DNA from: Schistosoma haematobium
Taxonomy: Eukaryota; Platyhelminthes; Trematoda; Strigeidida; Schistosomatidae
DNA length: 64,000 nt
Assembly: GCF_000699445.3 (NCBI RefSeq)
Contig: NC_067200.1
Location: 15,506,510 to 15,570,509, forward strand
Reading direction: 5' to 3'
In this document: positions 24,618-36,990 of the stretch, one piece after another
Numbering within the stretch: position 1 is the first letter of the stretch
Layout of the letters: each line of letters starts with the position of its first letter
Notes under the pieces: generated by a model
Told to the model about the DNA's origin: nothing
The model's database searches: none
What the model saw: the letters and a program-made list of their open reading frames with translations, nothing else
Program-made: the position numbers and the translations under genes

Positions 24618-26222
24618 CCGATCATGTCGCTGCTAGTCATATCATTTTTATGACACGAAAAATATGATTTATCTAAGTCTGGTGCAGATTACAAGCAGTT
24701 AGGCGTTGCATCACCAAACTTAGGGTGGCAAATAATTCCCCAAAATAGATCGCTTTGTAAGTGTTTAAAGCAGATGCGGAACAGTTTAGTTTTACTGGAT
24801 GAACCGCTGTCTAGAGGCGTTGGCCTCATTTGCTCACACTTCCACTGGTCATGAAACGCGTCTCCTCCGATAAGTGCTCAGCTTTGAAGTAATGCTTCGC
24901 AATACATGTTTCTATAAACCGGATACATCTTCCCACATCATTATCCTCAACCGTTTATCGGTTTCTCTCGTGAACACTTTGTTTGAATAAACTTGGACCC
25001 TAGTATCACCAAATTCCGTAGTTCTGGAATTTTCTGCAGACGTTAACTAAGTCGAGGGAAATCAGCAGTTAAATTTCCAGAGGAAAGTTTTTTATATTTA
25101 ATTACTTTTACAACGAATAAATAGAGAAAATGAGAGAGCAAGATGATGATAGTTGAAAGGAAGTAAAAGAACTGAAGTTAGTAGTGATGAACATATAATT
25201 ATAATAGACCGAAAGTGTTATGACACAACAAAGCAAATATATTTCATGCAATTAGTCCCCTTTATGAATTTAAATATAGCCAGAAAAATATTAATACTAA
25301 TAATATACTTCTGCATGAGCGGGTACACGCCATTTTCACAGATATGATCTACAAATCACAACATTTGTTGGCGCACAGCATGCTTCCCAACTTATTAAGT
25401 TTATACTTGTTATAAAGTAGACTCGTAGAGCGCTTGCTGTAAACTATGAGGTTGAGGAGACGCGTACGTCAAGTTTGTTCCAGACGTCAGAAGTTCCATA
25501 GCTGTGCCCTCAGAGCAAGATTTTGAAAAATGAGAAACAGAAGAGCAGCAAGGCACTTGGATATGAACGCCAAACGTTGCTTAACATTTTGAAGTAGAAC
25601 AGACAGAGGTATAGTAAATTAGATTAAATTCATATTATTTCTTGTTAGAGTGAAATGAAGTCAGAAGCTCCATATAAAAGGATGTAGTAATAAAGAACAA
25701 TGAGTCGTGATGTTTAACAAGTTGGAGTGAGCTCACATGAAGGAAGGGAAGTCAAGGTTGGTACAAGGAAGGCGGTTTATTAGAAGGGAGTATGCATGTA
25801 GAGAGTTGAAGTGTTAAGAATACTAATAACTATATCTTTTATTGTCTATTTTTTTCTTCCTTTTCTTTTTTTGTCCATCCGATGCCAGCCACACAATCCT
25901 AGTGTAAAATTCCGAGTTAGCATGTTGTAGGTTGTCTTAGTAGAATAGCTAATCCAACATAAAATTGGAAACATGAGTCTGAATGGTGAATGTAGGAAGA
26001 CAATCTATATTACAGATTGATTGACTTATTCTCAATCATAAAGAGTCTGATACATACAAAATTTTCTGCCCCACAAACACGTGTGGATTGAAGTCATCGC
26101 CCTCTCCATCAGTGCTTACTGATCAGTAGCTCCACCCTCCCTCCTTTTGTGATGTTAGGCTCACTTAAACTTAATTTTGGATATATGCCATACCTCACAC
26201 AATCCTCTGTGTTTCAAATCCT
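24618..26222. repeat. Left arm of 1.6-kb inverted repeat
   Basis: Reverse complement of 33045-34651, nearly identical at all points I compared (ends, 24800-24900, 25153-25347, 25400-25660, 25680-25760, 26145-26215). Unknown element. A 64-codon frame at 25153 (MKGSKRTEVSSDEHIIII) appears in both arms and matches nothing I know. The unit may itself be a transposon. No RT, transposase or integrase signature is visible. Confidence 0.88.
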
Positions 26223-26807
26223 ATTGGAAAACACTATTTCTATAAGTACCACCTTACAAGCTTATCAGGCAGTTACAAGTCTTGGGCTGTGGGTAAGACA
26301 TCGATACAGTGCTTTACTTAGCCATAATATAAAGTATGGTTTGCCAATCTAGAGTATAAGCATTAAGAAGAGTATAATGCAGGATAGTTGTTTGTTAAAG
26401 CAGGAGAAAAAGTATGGAAGTATATGAGTTGTAGATGAGGTAACGAGTGGAGAAATAATAATTATCACTAGTCAACATAGTGTACAGAAAAGTGAGAAGC
26501 TAATAAAAAATAAACAGGAAGGAACTCATACTAACTCGTTTCTGATGTTATTTTGTGTTGTCCTAACCAGTTGATGGGCAACAGGCTCCATGGATGCAAG
26601 ACCACTGGTAGTAGACAATCGACTGTGCGGTTCTCTTGATGTTTTAGGGTGGTAGTGAATGTCCCTTAGCGACCGAGTTTAGTTGAACAGTATCGATAGG
26701 TTTAGTGAATTAACTGTCTACTTCAAATGAAGAAATATGGTGGAAAAGTAACTAATACAACTGCAAAGTAAGAAAAATAAGGAAAACTGAACTTGAAATC
26801 CATTTTG

Positions 26808-27680
26808 GCCTAGACGAATGTCGTCCCAGAGAATTTCATGTCGTGCATTATTTTCCGACTCTGGGACTGGTTGGAAAAAGCGGAGAGGTGGTCAGTGTAT
26901 GACACGGTATCGGGGTATGAAAGAAAGATGTAAAGGACAGGCTTCTGTCGGTCCTTCATGACTCTCTGGTTGTGGTCCCAGAGATGGTTCAACACAGTGG
27001 CTAGAGACGTTATCAGATATGGCTCAAAATAGAAGTCGATGGCGATCTTTGTAACGTCCAAGTCCTGCCCTCTTCCGTTATCAAAGCACGATATGTTGAT
27101 CTACGTATAACATACGAACCCAAAATAACAACAGAACCAAACTCCAATTCAGGCACCAAAGTTTATTCGCAAATTACAAATAATCGACTCAAATGTCGCT
27201 CTTCAATTTTTTAGATTCTCGGAGCAAAAACTTCGGAGTACTAAACCACGGAAAAGAGGAACCGAAATGTCCAAAGATATAGATATAAACAAACAAGTTC
27301 AGAAGTTGAGTGAAACAAATCCATCCAAGAACACAATGAGAGTAATAATATTCAATATGAAAATTCTTAATCAATCAGATGTCTTCAGTTCTTCTGTTAC
27401 AATCGTGCTGTTGCTTTCTTTACTTACTTCACTAAAAAATTAGCGTAACTTCTTCAGCTGTAACAATTCCTTCTGGTTGTTATTTTGCTAACTTAATTGC
27501 ATCTCCTACTACTATTATTTCGCTCTTATACACTACTGTTCGTTGTTGCTCTCCTTTTTCTTATATGCACTTTACATTCTTTATCTCTTCACATTCTCAT
27601 TGTTATTGTGTGACGCATATGTATTTGATGCTCCTTTGTATCAATTTTTATGTGTTCAAATAATCAAATAAATAATAGCT
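26808..27680 (+). mobile_element. RTE-like element (family B) 3'-end fragment
   Basis: 26815-27060 matches the reverse complement of about 38165-38390 (C-terminal RT tail). The 3' untranslated region resumes at about 27400. It ends near TATGTGTTCAAATAATCAAATAAATAATAG, matching the AAAT-type tail of the copy ending at 37890. About 330 bp (27065-27395) between the two parts is foreign to the other copy. Confidence 0.75.
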
Positions 27681-28103
27681 TCATCGATATTACCAACCAT
27701 ATTAACGTAATTGTCAAGTTATGATATTGTTTTTCGACGATATCCCGAAATCACTATGAATAACTAGTTAGTGATGATTAGGATTAGCCAGTAGGAAATG
27801 GGTGTTATTTTAGTTGATCCTGAAATATCAGAATTTCGTAGAGTTAACGGACAGTAGATGCTTTACCATAGGGCCAATTGCGATCCAGAAATATTTGCTC
27901 ATCAAGTATTTATTTTAATAGTAGGCTCCGGACCTTATTTTGAATGGTTGTTTAACTCACAACTACGTGATATTCTAGTCATTATATCAGTATAGCACAA
28001 TAATATCCTAATGCTGTGACTTCATTATCTGAACATGTTTTTATAAATTGTGGGTTTGTGTCACATGCATGTATAACGTCATGATACTCCCAACTGGAGA
28101 AGT

Positions 28104-28712
28104 AAAAACCTTTGCATATTCGGGCAGCATCATTATTGAACACAGTGGATCTGGTGCAGGAGTGAAGGCGCGGATCGGCAAAGCAAGAGCAGCATATTTA
28201 CAACTGAAGAACATCTGGAACTCGAAACAACTGTCAAGTAAAACCAAGGTCAGGATTTTCAACACAAATGTCAGGACAGTTCTACTGTATGGGGCGGAAA
28301 CCTGGGGAACTACGAAAGCCATCATCCAGAAGACACAAGTGTTTATTATTAATAGCTATCTACGCAAAATACTTCGGATCCGTTGGCCGGACACTATCAG
28401 CAACAACCTACTGTGGGAGAGAACGAAGTAGATTCCAGCGGAGGAAGAAATTAGGAAGAAGTGCTGGAAGTGGATAGGAAACACATTGAGGAAAGCACCC
28501 GACTGCATCATAAGACAAGCCCTCACATGGAATCCTCAAGGCCAAAGGAAAGGTGGAAGACCAAAGAACACATTACGCCGGGCAATGGAGACAGACATTA
28601 GAAAAATGAACAAGAATTGGATGGAACTAGACAAACATGTCCAGGACAGAGTGATTTGAAGAATGCTGGTTGGCGGCCTATGCTCCTTTAGTAGTAACAG
28701 GCGTAAGTAAGT
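28104..28712 (+). mobile_element. SR2/RTE-like 3'-end fragment
   Basis: Matches 32413-33020 with few differences. It encodes the post-RT region [31 protein letters not shown] and the zinc-finger-like tail, with an in-frame TAG after NNLLWERTK. It ends in GTAAGTAAGTAA, a tail typical of RTE elements. The 5' border lies at about 28104. Dead fragment. Confidence 0.85.
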
Positions 28713-29851
28713 AATAATTTATGGAAGACCTTTGAGCGACTCTAAAAAGATCTCGAGAATGTCCACCTATATACTACGGCTAAATGAGGGTTAAAAAACC
28801 AAGTGAAGAATCGGTATTAATATTTACAGTTGATATGTAGGGTTAAAAATTAGATATAAAGTTTTCATCACGAGCTGACATCAGCTAAATGCCAAAGCCC
28901 TAATTAGCCAAATGAATGAATTAATTTCGCGCCAAAATACAAGGCCTGTTGTCGTGAATCTGATTGGTTAGTCCATAAATTATAGTCTCGCCCTTGTGAG
29001 TCATTAAGATAACTCATATCTGGTAAAATAACTAGAACAGCGATGAGTAGATTCATCAGTAACGTTGTCACAGAATGATGAGTTCCATTTGTTGCAACTG
29101 TATTTATTATACTTTTCGATTTATTTTCTGTTTCTTCGTGCACGGGTTCTGCAACAATTTCATGAGCATTTAACAAGACACCGAGTAAATGCTAAAGGCG
29201 ATTGAAATAAGTGCCAAATTAAAATAGCATAAAAATAGTATAATACACTGAATGTTAACATGTACATTTATAAGAAATATAACGAATAAAAAGCACCTGG
29301 CAACAAAATTTTAAAAGTTGATACGACCTGTGGAATTAGAGTTAGAGACTTGATGGAGATAATATGCTTTTCATAACTTACTATAGTTAGCTTAGTAACA
29401 CTTGTAAATATGTGTCAGTGATAATTAGAACTGACTCCAACTGGAGTCCTTCTGTAGGCTATTACCTGCCCTAATCCCGTAGAAAACTAACTTGCCAAAG
29501 AAACGCTAACCAAAAAAAGTATTCAAACCAATTAAACTCTGCCCTGGGAATCAGAAGTTCTTCATTTAGAAGAATTATGACGCCACATGGTAAAAGCCGA
29601 ATTCCTTCGGAAGTCACGAGGCTGATGCCCCTTCTGACAACCAGAGCAACCATTAATTTAGGTACATGAAGTGCTCGTACAACTTGGGAGACCGGGAGAG
29701 TCTTCCCAATCGCTGCAGAAATGAGGAGATACAACCTAGAGGTGCTTGGCATCAGTGAAACACATTGGACGAAAGTTGGACAACAACGACTAGCTTCAAA
29801 GGAGCTTCTGTTATACTCCGGCCATGAAGAAGAAAATGTCCCACATACACA

Positions 29852-30380
29852 AGATTTTGTTGTTATCTCAAGAAACAAACAAGAAAAAAAGATTTCACGA
29901 CTGAATTGTCCTGATTTGTTGTACTCTAAATTATTGATTGGCTTATTTTTAACGGTAACTAAAAGTCAGAAAATACTGAACGATTTTATTTTGCCCGAAT
30001 TGGATCAATACACTCACGATACAACAACACGATCATCATTGGATGGAATACTGCCCGGGTGGTTTTCTTAAGAGGCCTGTTGGTATATTCCTCAGCATAC
30101 CTGACAAGGCCACTCACCCAGCCTTTGATTTAGATGTTTAATCCACAAGGCAGTGGAACAACGTTAAGAGATAAAGTCCTATGGTAGCCGATGCCTAACA
30201 ACAGGTTCATACGCCATTTGTCCCCTCGGGATTCTGGGACCCATATGCCCCATTGGTTTGGAATCAGAGTTTTCTAACTCCTCTAGATGGATTCTCTATA
30301 CGCATTATTATTGATTGTCAGGTAACTTAATTTTTGAAACTACATAGTATTAGGAAAGTTAGTGATTAGATCTTTTTGTT
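29852..30380. other. Insertion in RTE-like endonuclease, with SINE-like repeat
   Basis: Endonuclease coding stops after HEEENVPHTQ and resumes with MNVIQCYAPT. The 530 bp between includes 30040-30290, which is homologous to 46975-47365. The rest is unassigned. Confidence 0.65.
30040..30290. repeat. SINE-like dispersed repeat, short copy
   Basis: Shares ACTGCCCGGGTG, GGTTTTCTTAAG, CACAAGGCAGTGGA and GGTTCATACGCCATTTG with 46975-47365 in the same orientation, with deletions. Family not recognised. Confidence 0.7.
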
Positions 30381-31778
30381 ATTCATTTCAATGAACGTCA
30401 TCCAATGCTATGCGCCTACCAACGACTACAATGAAGACGCTAAAGATCAATTCTACAATAGGGTGCAGTCAATCGTCGAGAAGTGCCCAACAAAAGACCT
30501 GAACATTCTGGTGAGAGATTTAAATGCCAAGGTTGGAATGGACAACACCGGATATGAAGACATCATGGGACGACACGGACTGAGAGAAAGGGACGAAGAT
30601 GGTGAGAGATTTGCAAACCTATATGCCTCCAATAAACTGATAATAGGCGGCACTATATTCCCACATAAACGCATTCACAAAATCACATAGACTTCACCGG
30701 ATCACACTACGCAAAACCAAATCGACCATATCTTCATCAACAATAAGTTCAGGAGGACAATGGAGGATGTGAGAACTAAGAGAGGAGCTGATATAGCATC
30801 AGATCATCACTTGCTGGTCGCCAAGATGAAATTGAAACTCAAGAAGCACCGGACGATGGAGAGGACAACAGCATAAAAGTTTAATACGGCCTTTCTTCGG
30901 GATACTGACAAACTCAGTGAATTCAAGATAGCCCTCAGTAATAGGTTCCAGGCCTTTCACGATCTACTCAATGGAGAGGGAACTACTATGAAGAGCAACT
31001 GGAGGGGGATCAAAGAGGCAATCACTTCAGCATGTCATGAGGTTCTGGGCCACAAGAAGCACCACCACAAGGAATGGATCACTGTTGATACACTGGATAG
31101 GATTTAAGGAAGGAGGAACAAGAAGGCAGCAATCAATAACAGCCGAACAAGAGCAGAAAAAGCCAAGGCACAATCTGAATACACAGAAGTAAACAAGCCA
31201 GTGAAAAGGAGCATCAGAACCGACAAACGTAAATATGTGGAAGATTTAGCAACGACGGTGGAAAAGGCTGCAAGAGAAGGAAAAATGAGACAACTGTGTG
31301 ACACAACAAAGAAACTATCTGGAAATTACCGTAAACCAGAACGACCAGTGGAAAAAAAGAGGGTAACGTAGTCACCAACATCGAAGAACAGCGAGACAGG
31401 TGGGTAGAACACTTCAAGGAACTCTTGAATCGACCAGTCCCACTGAACCCACCCAATATCGAAGCAGCACGCACGGACCTCCCAATCAATGTTGGCCCAC
31501 CAACAACTGAAGAGATCAGCATGGCCATCAGACAGATCAAGAATGGCAAAGCAGCAGGATCAGACAACATTCCAACAGAGGCACTGAAAGCAGACGTAGC
31601 GGTAACTGCAAGGATACTCCACATTCTCTTCAGCAAGATTTGGGATGAAGAACAAGTATTAAGAGACTGGAAAGAAGGACTTCTGGTCAAAATACCTTAG
31701 ACAGGCGATCTCAGCAACTGTGATAACTACAGGGGCATCACTCTTCTCCCAACACCAGGAAAAGTCTTCAACAAGGTA

Positions 31779-32744
31779 TTGTTAAACAGAATGAATGACT
31801 CCGTAGATGCCCAACTTCGAGACCAACAGACAGGATTCCGTAAGGATAGATCGTGTACAGACCAAATCGCAACACTACGGATCATTGTGGAACAATCGAT
31901 TGGATGGAATTCATCACTCTACATCAACTTCATTGACTACGAGGAAGCATTTGATAGCGTGGACAGGACAACACTACGGAAGCTTCTTCGACACTACGGC
32001 GTACCTGAGAAGATAGTCAATATCATACGGAATTCCTATGATGGATTAAACTGCAAAACTGTGCATGGAAGACAGTTGACAAACTCTTTCGAAGTAAAGA
32101 CCGGTGTCAGGCAAGGTTGCTTACTCTCACCCTTTCTCTTTCTCCTGGTGATCGACTGGATCATGAAAACGTCAACTTCTGAAGGGAAGCACGGGATACA
32201 GTGGGCATCTAGGATGCAGTCGGACGATCTAGACTTCGCAGATGATCTGGCTCTTCTATCGCAAAGGCAACAACAAATGAAGGAAAATACGACCAGTGTA
32301 GCGTCAGACTCAGCAACAGTAGGTCTCAATATACACAAAGGGAAGAGCAAAATTCTCCGATACAACACGGCATGCACCAATCCAATCACAATTGACGGAG
32401 AAGATTTGGAAGATGTAAAAACCTTTGCATATTCGGGCAGCATCATTATTGAACACGGTGGATCTGGTGCAGGAGTGAAGGCGCGGATCGGCAAAGCAAG
32501 AGCAGCATATTTACAACTGAAGAACATCTGGAACTCGAAACAACTGTCAAGTAAAACCAAGGTCAGGATTTTCAACACAAATGTCAGGACAGTTCTACTG
32601 TATGGGGCGGAAACCTGGGGAACTACGAAAGCCATCATCCAGAAGACACAAGTGTTTATTATTAATAGCTATCTACGCAAAATACTTCGGGTCCGTTGGC
32701 CGGACACTATCAGCAACAACCTACTGTGGGAGAGAACGAAGTAG
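31779..32744 (+). pseudogene. RTE-like reverse transcriptase fragment
   Basis: 321-codon surviving frame of the element above. It contains fingers/palm [44 protein letters not shown] and FADDLALL, then the C-terminal thumb FAYSGSIIIEHGGSG. It stops at TAG where related copies read a sense codon before the C-terminal Trp/Arg-rich tail. That tail continues in the same frame to about 33020. Confidence 0.85.
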
Positions 32745-33044
32745 ATTCCAGCGGAGGAAGAAATTAGGAAGAAGTGCTGGAAGTGGATAGGAAACACATT
32801 GAGGAAAGCACCCGACTGCATCATAAGACAAGCCCTCACATGGAATCCTCAAGGCCAAAGGAAAGGTGGAAGACCAAAGAACACATTACGCCGGGCAATG
32901 GAGACAGACATTAGAAAAATGAACAAGAATTGGATGGAACTAGACAAACATGTCCAGGACAGAGTGATTTGGAGAATGCTGGTTGGCGGCCTATGCTCCT
33001 TTAGGAGTAACAAGCGTGAGTAAGTAAGTAAGGAAGTAAGTAGC

Positions 33045-34651
33045 AGGATGTGAAACACAGGGGATTGTGTGAGGTATGGCATATATCCAAAATTAAGTTT
33101 AAGTGAGCCTAACATCACAAAAGGAGGGAGGGTGGAGCTACTGATCAGTAAGCACTGATGGAGAGGGCGATGACTTCAATCCACACGTGTTTGTGGGGCA
33201 GAAAATTTTGTATGTATCAGACTCTTTATGATTGAGAATAAGTCAATCAATCTGTAATATAGATTGTCTTCCTACATTCACCATTCAGACTCATGTTTCC
33301 AATTTTATGTTGGATTAGCTATTCTACTAAGACAACCTACAACATGCTAACTCGGAATTTTACACTAGGATTGTGTGGCTGGCATCGGATGGACAAAAAA
33401 AGAAAAGGAAGAAAAAAATAGACAATAAAAGATATAGTTATTAGTATTCTTAACACTTCAACTCTCTACATGCATACTCCCTTCTAATAAACCGCCTTCC
33501 TTGTACCAACCTTGACTTCCCTTCCTTCATGTGAGCTCACTCCAACTTGTTAAACATCACGACTCATTGTTCTTTATTACTACATCCTTTTATATGGAGC
33601 TTCTGACTTCATTTCACTCTAACAAGAAATAATATGAATTTAATCTAATTTACTATACCTCTGTCTGTTCTACTTCAAAATGTTAAGCAACGTTTGGCGT
33701 TCATATCCAAGTGCCTTGCTGCTCTTCTGTTTCTCATTTTTTCAAAATCTTGCTCTGAGGGCACAGCTATGGAACTTCTGACGTCTGGAACAAACTTGAC
33801 GTACGCGTCTCCTCAACCTCATAGTTTACAGCAAGCGCTCTACGAGTCTACTTTATAACAAGTATAAACTTAATAAGTTGGGAAGCATGCTGTGCGCCAA
33901 CAAATGTTGTGATTTGTAGATCATATCTGTGAAAATGGCGTGTACCCGCTCATGCAGAAGTATATTATTAGTATTAATATTTTTTCTGGCTATATTTAAA
34001 TTCATAAAGGGGACTAATTGCATGAAATATATTTGCTTTGTTGTGTCATAACACTTTCGGTCTATTATAATTATATGTTCATCACTACTAACTTCAGTTC
34101 TTTTACTTCCTTTCAACTATCATCATCTTGCTCTCTCATTTTCTCTATTTATTCGTTGTAAAAGTAATTAAATATAAAAAACTTTCCTCTGGAAATTTAA
34201 CTGCTGATTTCCCTCGACTTAGTTAACGTCTGCAGAAAATTCCAGAACTACGGAATTTGGTGATACTAGGGTCCAAGTTTATTCAAACAAAGTGTTCACG
34301 AGAGAAACCGATAAACGGTTGAGGATAATGATGTGGGAAGATGTATCCGGTTTATAGAAACATGTATTGCGAAGCATTACTTCAAAGCTGAGCACTTATC
34401 GGAGGAGACGCGTTTCATGACCAGTGGAAGTGTGAGCAAATGAGGCCAACGCCTCTAGACAGCGGTTCATCCAGTAAAACTAAACTGTTCCGCATCTGCT
34501 TTAAACACTTACAAAGCGATCTATTTTGGGGAATTATTTGCCACCCTAAGTTTGGTGATGCAACGCCTAACTGCTTGTAATCTGCACCAGACTTAGATAA
34601 ATCATATTTTTCGTGTCATAAAAATGATATGACTAGCAGCGACATAATCGG
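33045..34651. repeat. Right arm of 1.6-kb inverted repeat
   Basis: Mirror copy of 24618-26222. Its inner end directly abuts the GTAA-rich tail of the RTE-like element ending near 33044. Its outer end is followed by sequence unlike the left flank. Confidence 0.88.
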
Positions 34652-35174
34652 CTGCAGTGCGTGTGAGGAAAAATCGATATTTTTTTTGACAGTCAGTGAT
34701 AAATTTCGCCTTTGATATGGTCGCTTAGTTATATGATGCTGTTCGTCATTACAGAAAGATACTGGATAATTGATCTTAAACAATCGTCATTCAAATTATA
34801 CAAACCTATACAGATCATTACAGATCGCGTGAATGTGGGGCATGGCGTAGATTTAATTGCTTACATAAAAGAGCCAATCAGAATGGAGGTAGAGGTTTGG
34901 CGCGCATTTAAACTGTGGACATGTCGGTTGTCAAACAGCCGTAATATCGCGCTGATGTTATCTATGAAATTATCACTTGCTTTCGTTATAAAATATAAGT
35001 GGATTATATGTGTTGAGCCGTTGGCTCACTATCTATCTTGTTCCTTCTTCTCCCAGGTTACTTCATTTACTTCTAGCACTCCACCATCACTCAAGTTACC
35101 TTCAGGCTAGGTACAAACCTACCAAAGGTTAAACGTTACAACTGCCTGCAGATTTTCTGGTGTTTGTATTGGTT
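34652..35174. other. Non-coding flank upstream of candidate first exon
   Basis: No coding sequence recognised. It holds a perfect 6-bp hairpin TGAGCC-GTT-GGCTCA at 35014-35028. An acceptor-like CTGCCTGCAG near 35151 could serve as a cis- or trans-splice site before the ATG at 35175. Confidence 0.4.
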
Positions 35175-35322
35175 ATGTCGTCAGGCTGTTGCTCAGGCGA
35201 ACAGGGTGACGGGGATGAAGATTCCCACTCGTCCATTCATAGTGCAACTCATAATGATGGCGAAGCAATCAGTTCCCTCTATAGTAAATGTAGAAGTGAA
35301 TCAAATCGACATAACCCACTAA
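35175..35322 (+). CDS. Candidate first coding exon, possibly of the FBXO9-like gene
   Basis: ATG at 35175 opens MSSGCCSGEQGDGDEDSHSS and continues as a Ser/Asp/Asn-rich tail to a GTAAGT donor at 35323, ending in phase 1. That phase fits directly onto the first FBXO9-like exon (47641, which needs one base). FBXO9 proteins start with an acidic, poorly conserved tail, so the assignment is plausible but unproven. No TPR-like segment was located between the two exons. Confidence 0.4.
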
Positions 35323-35585
35323 GTAAGTGCACAAACATGTGAGATGTTCACACGTTTTTTTCGGTGAGGCTTTTTTGAACTAAAGCAAACCTCACTTATT
35401 TGATTATACTCAAATATTTACATTCCACATGAATAATCACATTAAGATAGTGGACAGAATCTCGACTCTGCGCTTCTCACATATACTTGTGAATAAAAAT
35501 CTCACTAAAACAAGACTTTCTTCGATGAATATACTTCCCTAAATATAGGCGTATTTTGACATTTCGTTACCCCCCCCCCAAGGTG

Positions 35586-35737
35586 CCAATTTTGGGGAAA
35601 ATTTGGTCCATTTTAGGGAAATGAAACCCAAAATTCCCCTGTAACCTTGATCAAGGCCATTTGACTTTGGGGATTTCCCCAGGATTCCCCAAACATTGGT
35701 GAAGGTCATTTGACTTCGGGAGTTTCCCCAAAATTGG
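35586..35737. repeat. 152-bp fold-back element with 15-bp terminal inverted repeats
   Basis: CCAATTTTGGGGAAA at 35586-35600 is the exact reverse complement of TTTCCCCAAAATTGG at 35723-35737. Inside are two tandem-like units sharing AAGG(C/T)CATTTGACTT and GGG..TTTCCCC. A run of nine or so C bases immediately precedes it. No coding potential. Confidence 0.8.
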
Positions 35738-36700
35738 AAGCTCGGGTCCGTGAAAAATTAAGTAGGGTAGTATTATCTAGCAATACCGTAGAATCAGCAT
35801 TTTCGGTAGTCCAGGTTTAGTTACTCAAGGACAAGGTTATAATATGGAATTAGCTTTGTAGAAATTAAACCCAAATTTTGTGTTACCACATGTGCAATTT
35901 CTCACTAGCCCTGTGATTCAGTCTCTCATTCTCAATCCTTGACTGTGCGAAGGATTTTCACTACTGAAGTGAATTATAAAATGTGTAAGTGTGTTCATCC
36001 TTTTCCGTCGTTTGTGTCTCAGTTTAAACACCTAATTACTGAGTGCTAGATAACCTAACTCATACTTTCTCCGGCTCAGATTCACATTCATAGTCTCAGC
36101 AGTCGAGTTTTCGTGGGATTTATCTCAGCCAGAATGAAATTGTCGTATCATTATAACAGACTAAAACAACATGAAGTGTTTAATTGTGCAGTAACTATTA
36201 ATTTGTCATCACATCCGCCACACGTTGGCTATGTTTGTGTTTTTAATTTAAAACTTAGATTGCTGAACAGTTCAAATTCGACTTATCGATTGTTTCTTGT
36301 CGAAATTCTAGTCCATTTGGGATTAGTAGTAATTCGTTAAACTATGTCAAATTCACAACAAAGTTTTAGGGCTGGAAATATCGATGTGCAAATGGTATAG
36401 GGCTGTCTTGTTTTGTGATGCTGGGAAGTAGAATAATCCAACTGTCTACCATTTACATTTCTAACCTCACACATGTATTTAGTAGTGTCATGCGAATGGA
36501 AAGACTACAAGATCAGACCTGATCAAATATTAGCCGTAGAAAATGAGAATGAATTCTTTGTATGAATCACAACATCGGTGAAATATATACCTAAAAACTA
36601 AACAAGTAATCAGTGTGTTAGTTAACAATACTTTGAAAGAGAAATGTAATAAATTAGTTTAAATCATCAAATGAACAGAATGCTCAACAACTGGTTGGTA
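35738..36700. other. No gene recognised
   Basis: A 75-codon plus-strand frame at 36113 has no recognisable homology. Otherwise nondescript sequence. Confidence 0.45.
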
Positions 36701-36990
36701 CAAGCGTAACTTCCGAGATCATCGTCGATATTCCGTGACACGCTACAGTATGCCGGATTACTACTTCGGTTACTGTCTTTGCCCACTGGTCTGGAATGGG
36801 TACGGCGTCTATCCAATGTGTTGCATGCTCTGTCATCTCTAGCAGGTACTGGTTACCGCTCGCCGTCTGTGGAAGCGGCGATAGATCACCTACTGCGGTT
36901 ACTGAGACTGGCTGTAATGGCGGTTGTGTGTATCGATCGATTCTTGTTAGTTGGCAAAGCGAAAGATATATAACTGAACATTTTGACTAG
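36700..36990 (-). mobile_element. Ty3/gypsy integrase relic
   Basis: The minus strand reads DLSPLPQTASGNQYLLEMTE, then HATHWIDAVPIPDQWAKTVT and ACHGIS. This is the start of a retroviral-type integrase core, with the first catalytic Asp in D-L-x-P-L-P. Upstream (36900-36960) RIDRYTQPPLQPVS fits the linker before the core. Only this island remains; the second Asp and the Glu are missing. Confidence 0.75.

Larger units (their letters stand above)
29420..33044 (+). mobile_element. SR2/RTE-like non-LTR retrotransposon, degenerate
   Basis: Plus-strand order: endonuclease start ([20 protein letters not shown] near 29725); an interruption at 29852-30380; endonuclease continuation ([20 protein letters not shown], then LNILVRDLNAKVGMD, 30390-30690); RT from 31425 ([20 protein letters not shown]); palm motif [34 protein letters not shown]; and [13 protein letters not shown], the catalytic FADD, near 32230-32250. 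The longest surviving frame is 321 codons (31779-32744). Several stops (for example 31697-31699) and the interruption make it inactive. The tail at 33020-33044 is GTAA-rich. Confidence 0.85.

Noticed and set aside
32036..32638. 200-codon minus-strand frame
   Set aside because: Antisense shadow of the RTE-like reverse transcriptase on the plus strand.
36360..36415. Possible TPR-like exon for FBXO9 (CKWYRAVLF)
   Set aside because: The matching residues are split between two frames, end in a stop at once and lack convincing splice sites.
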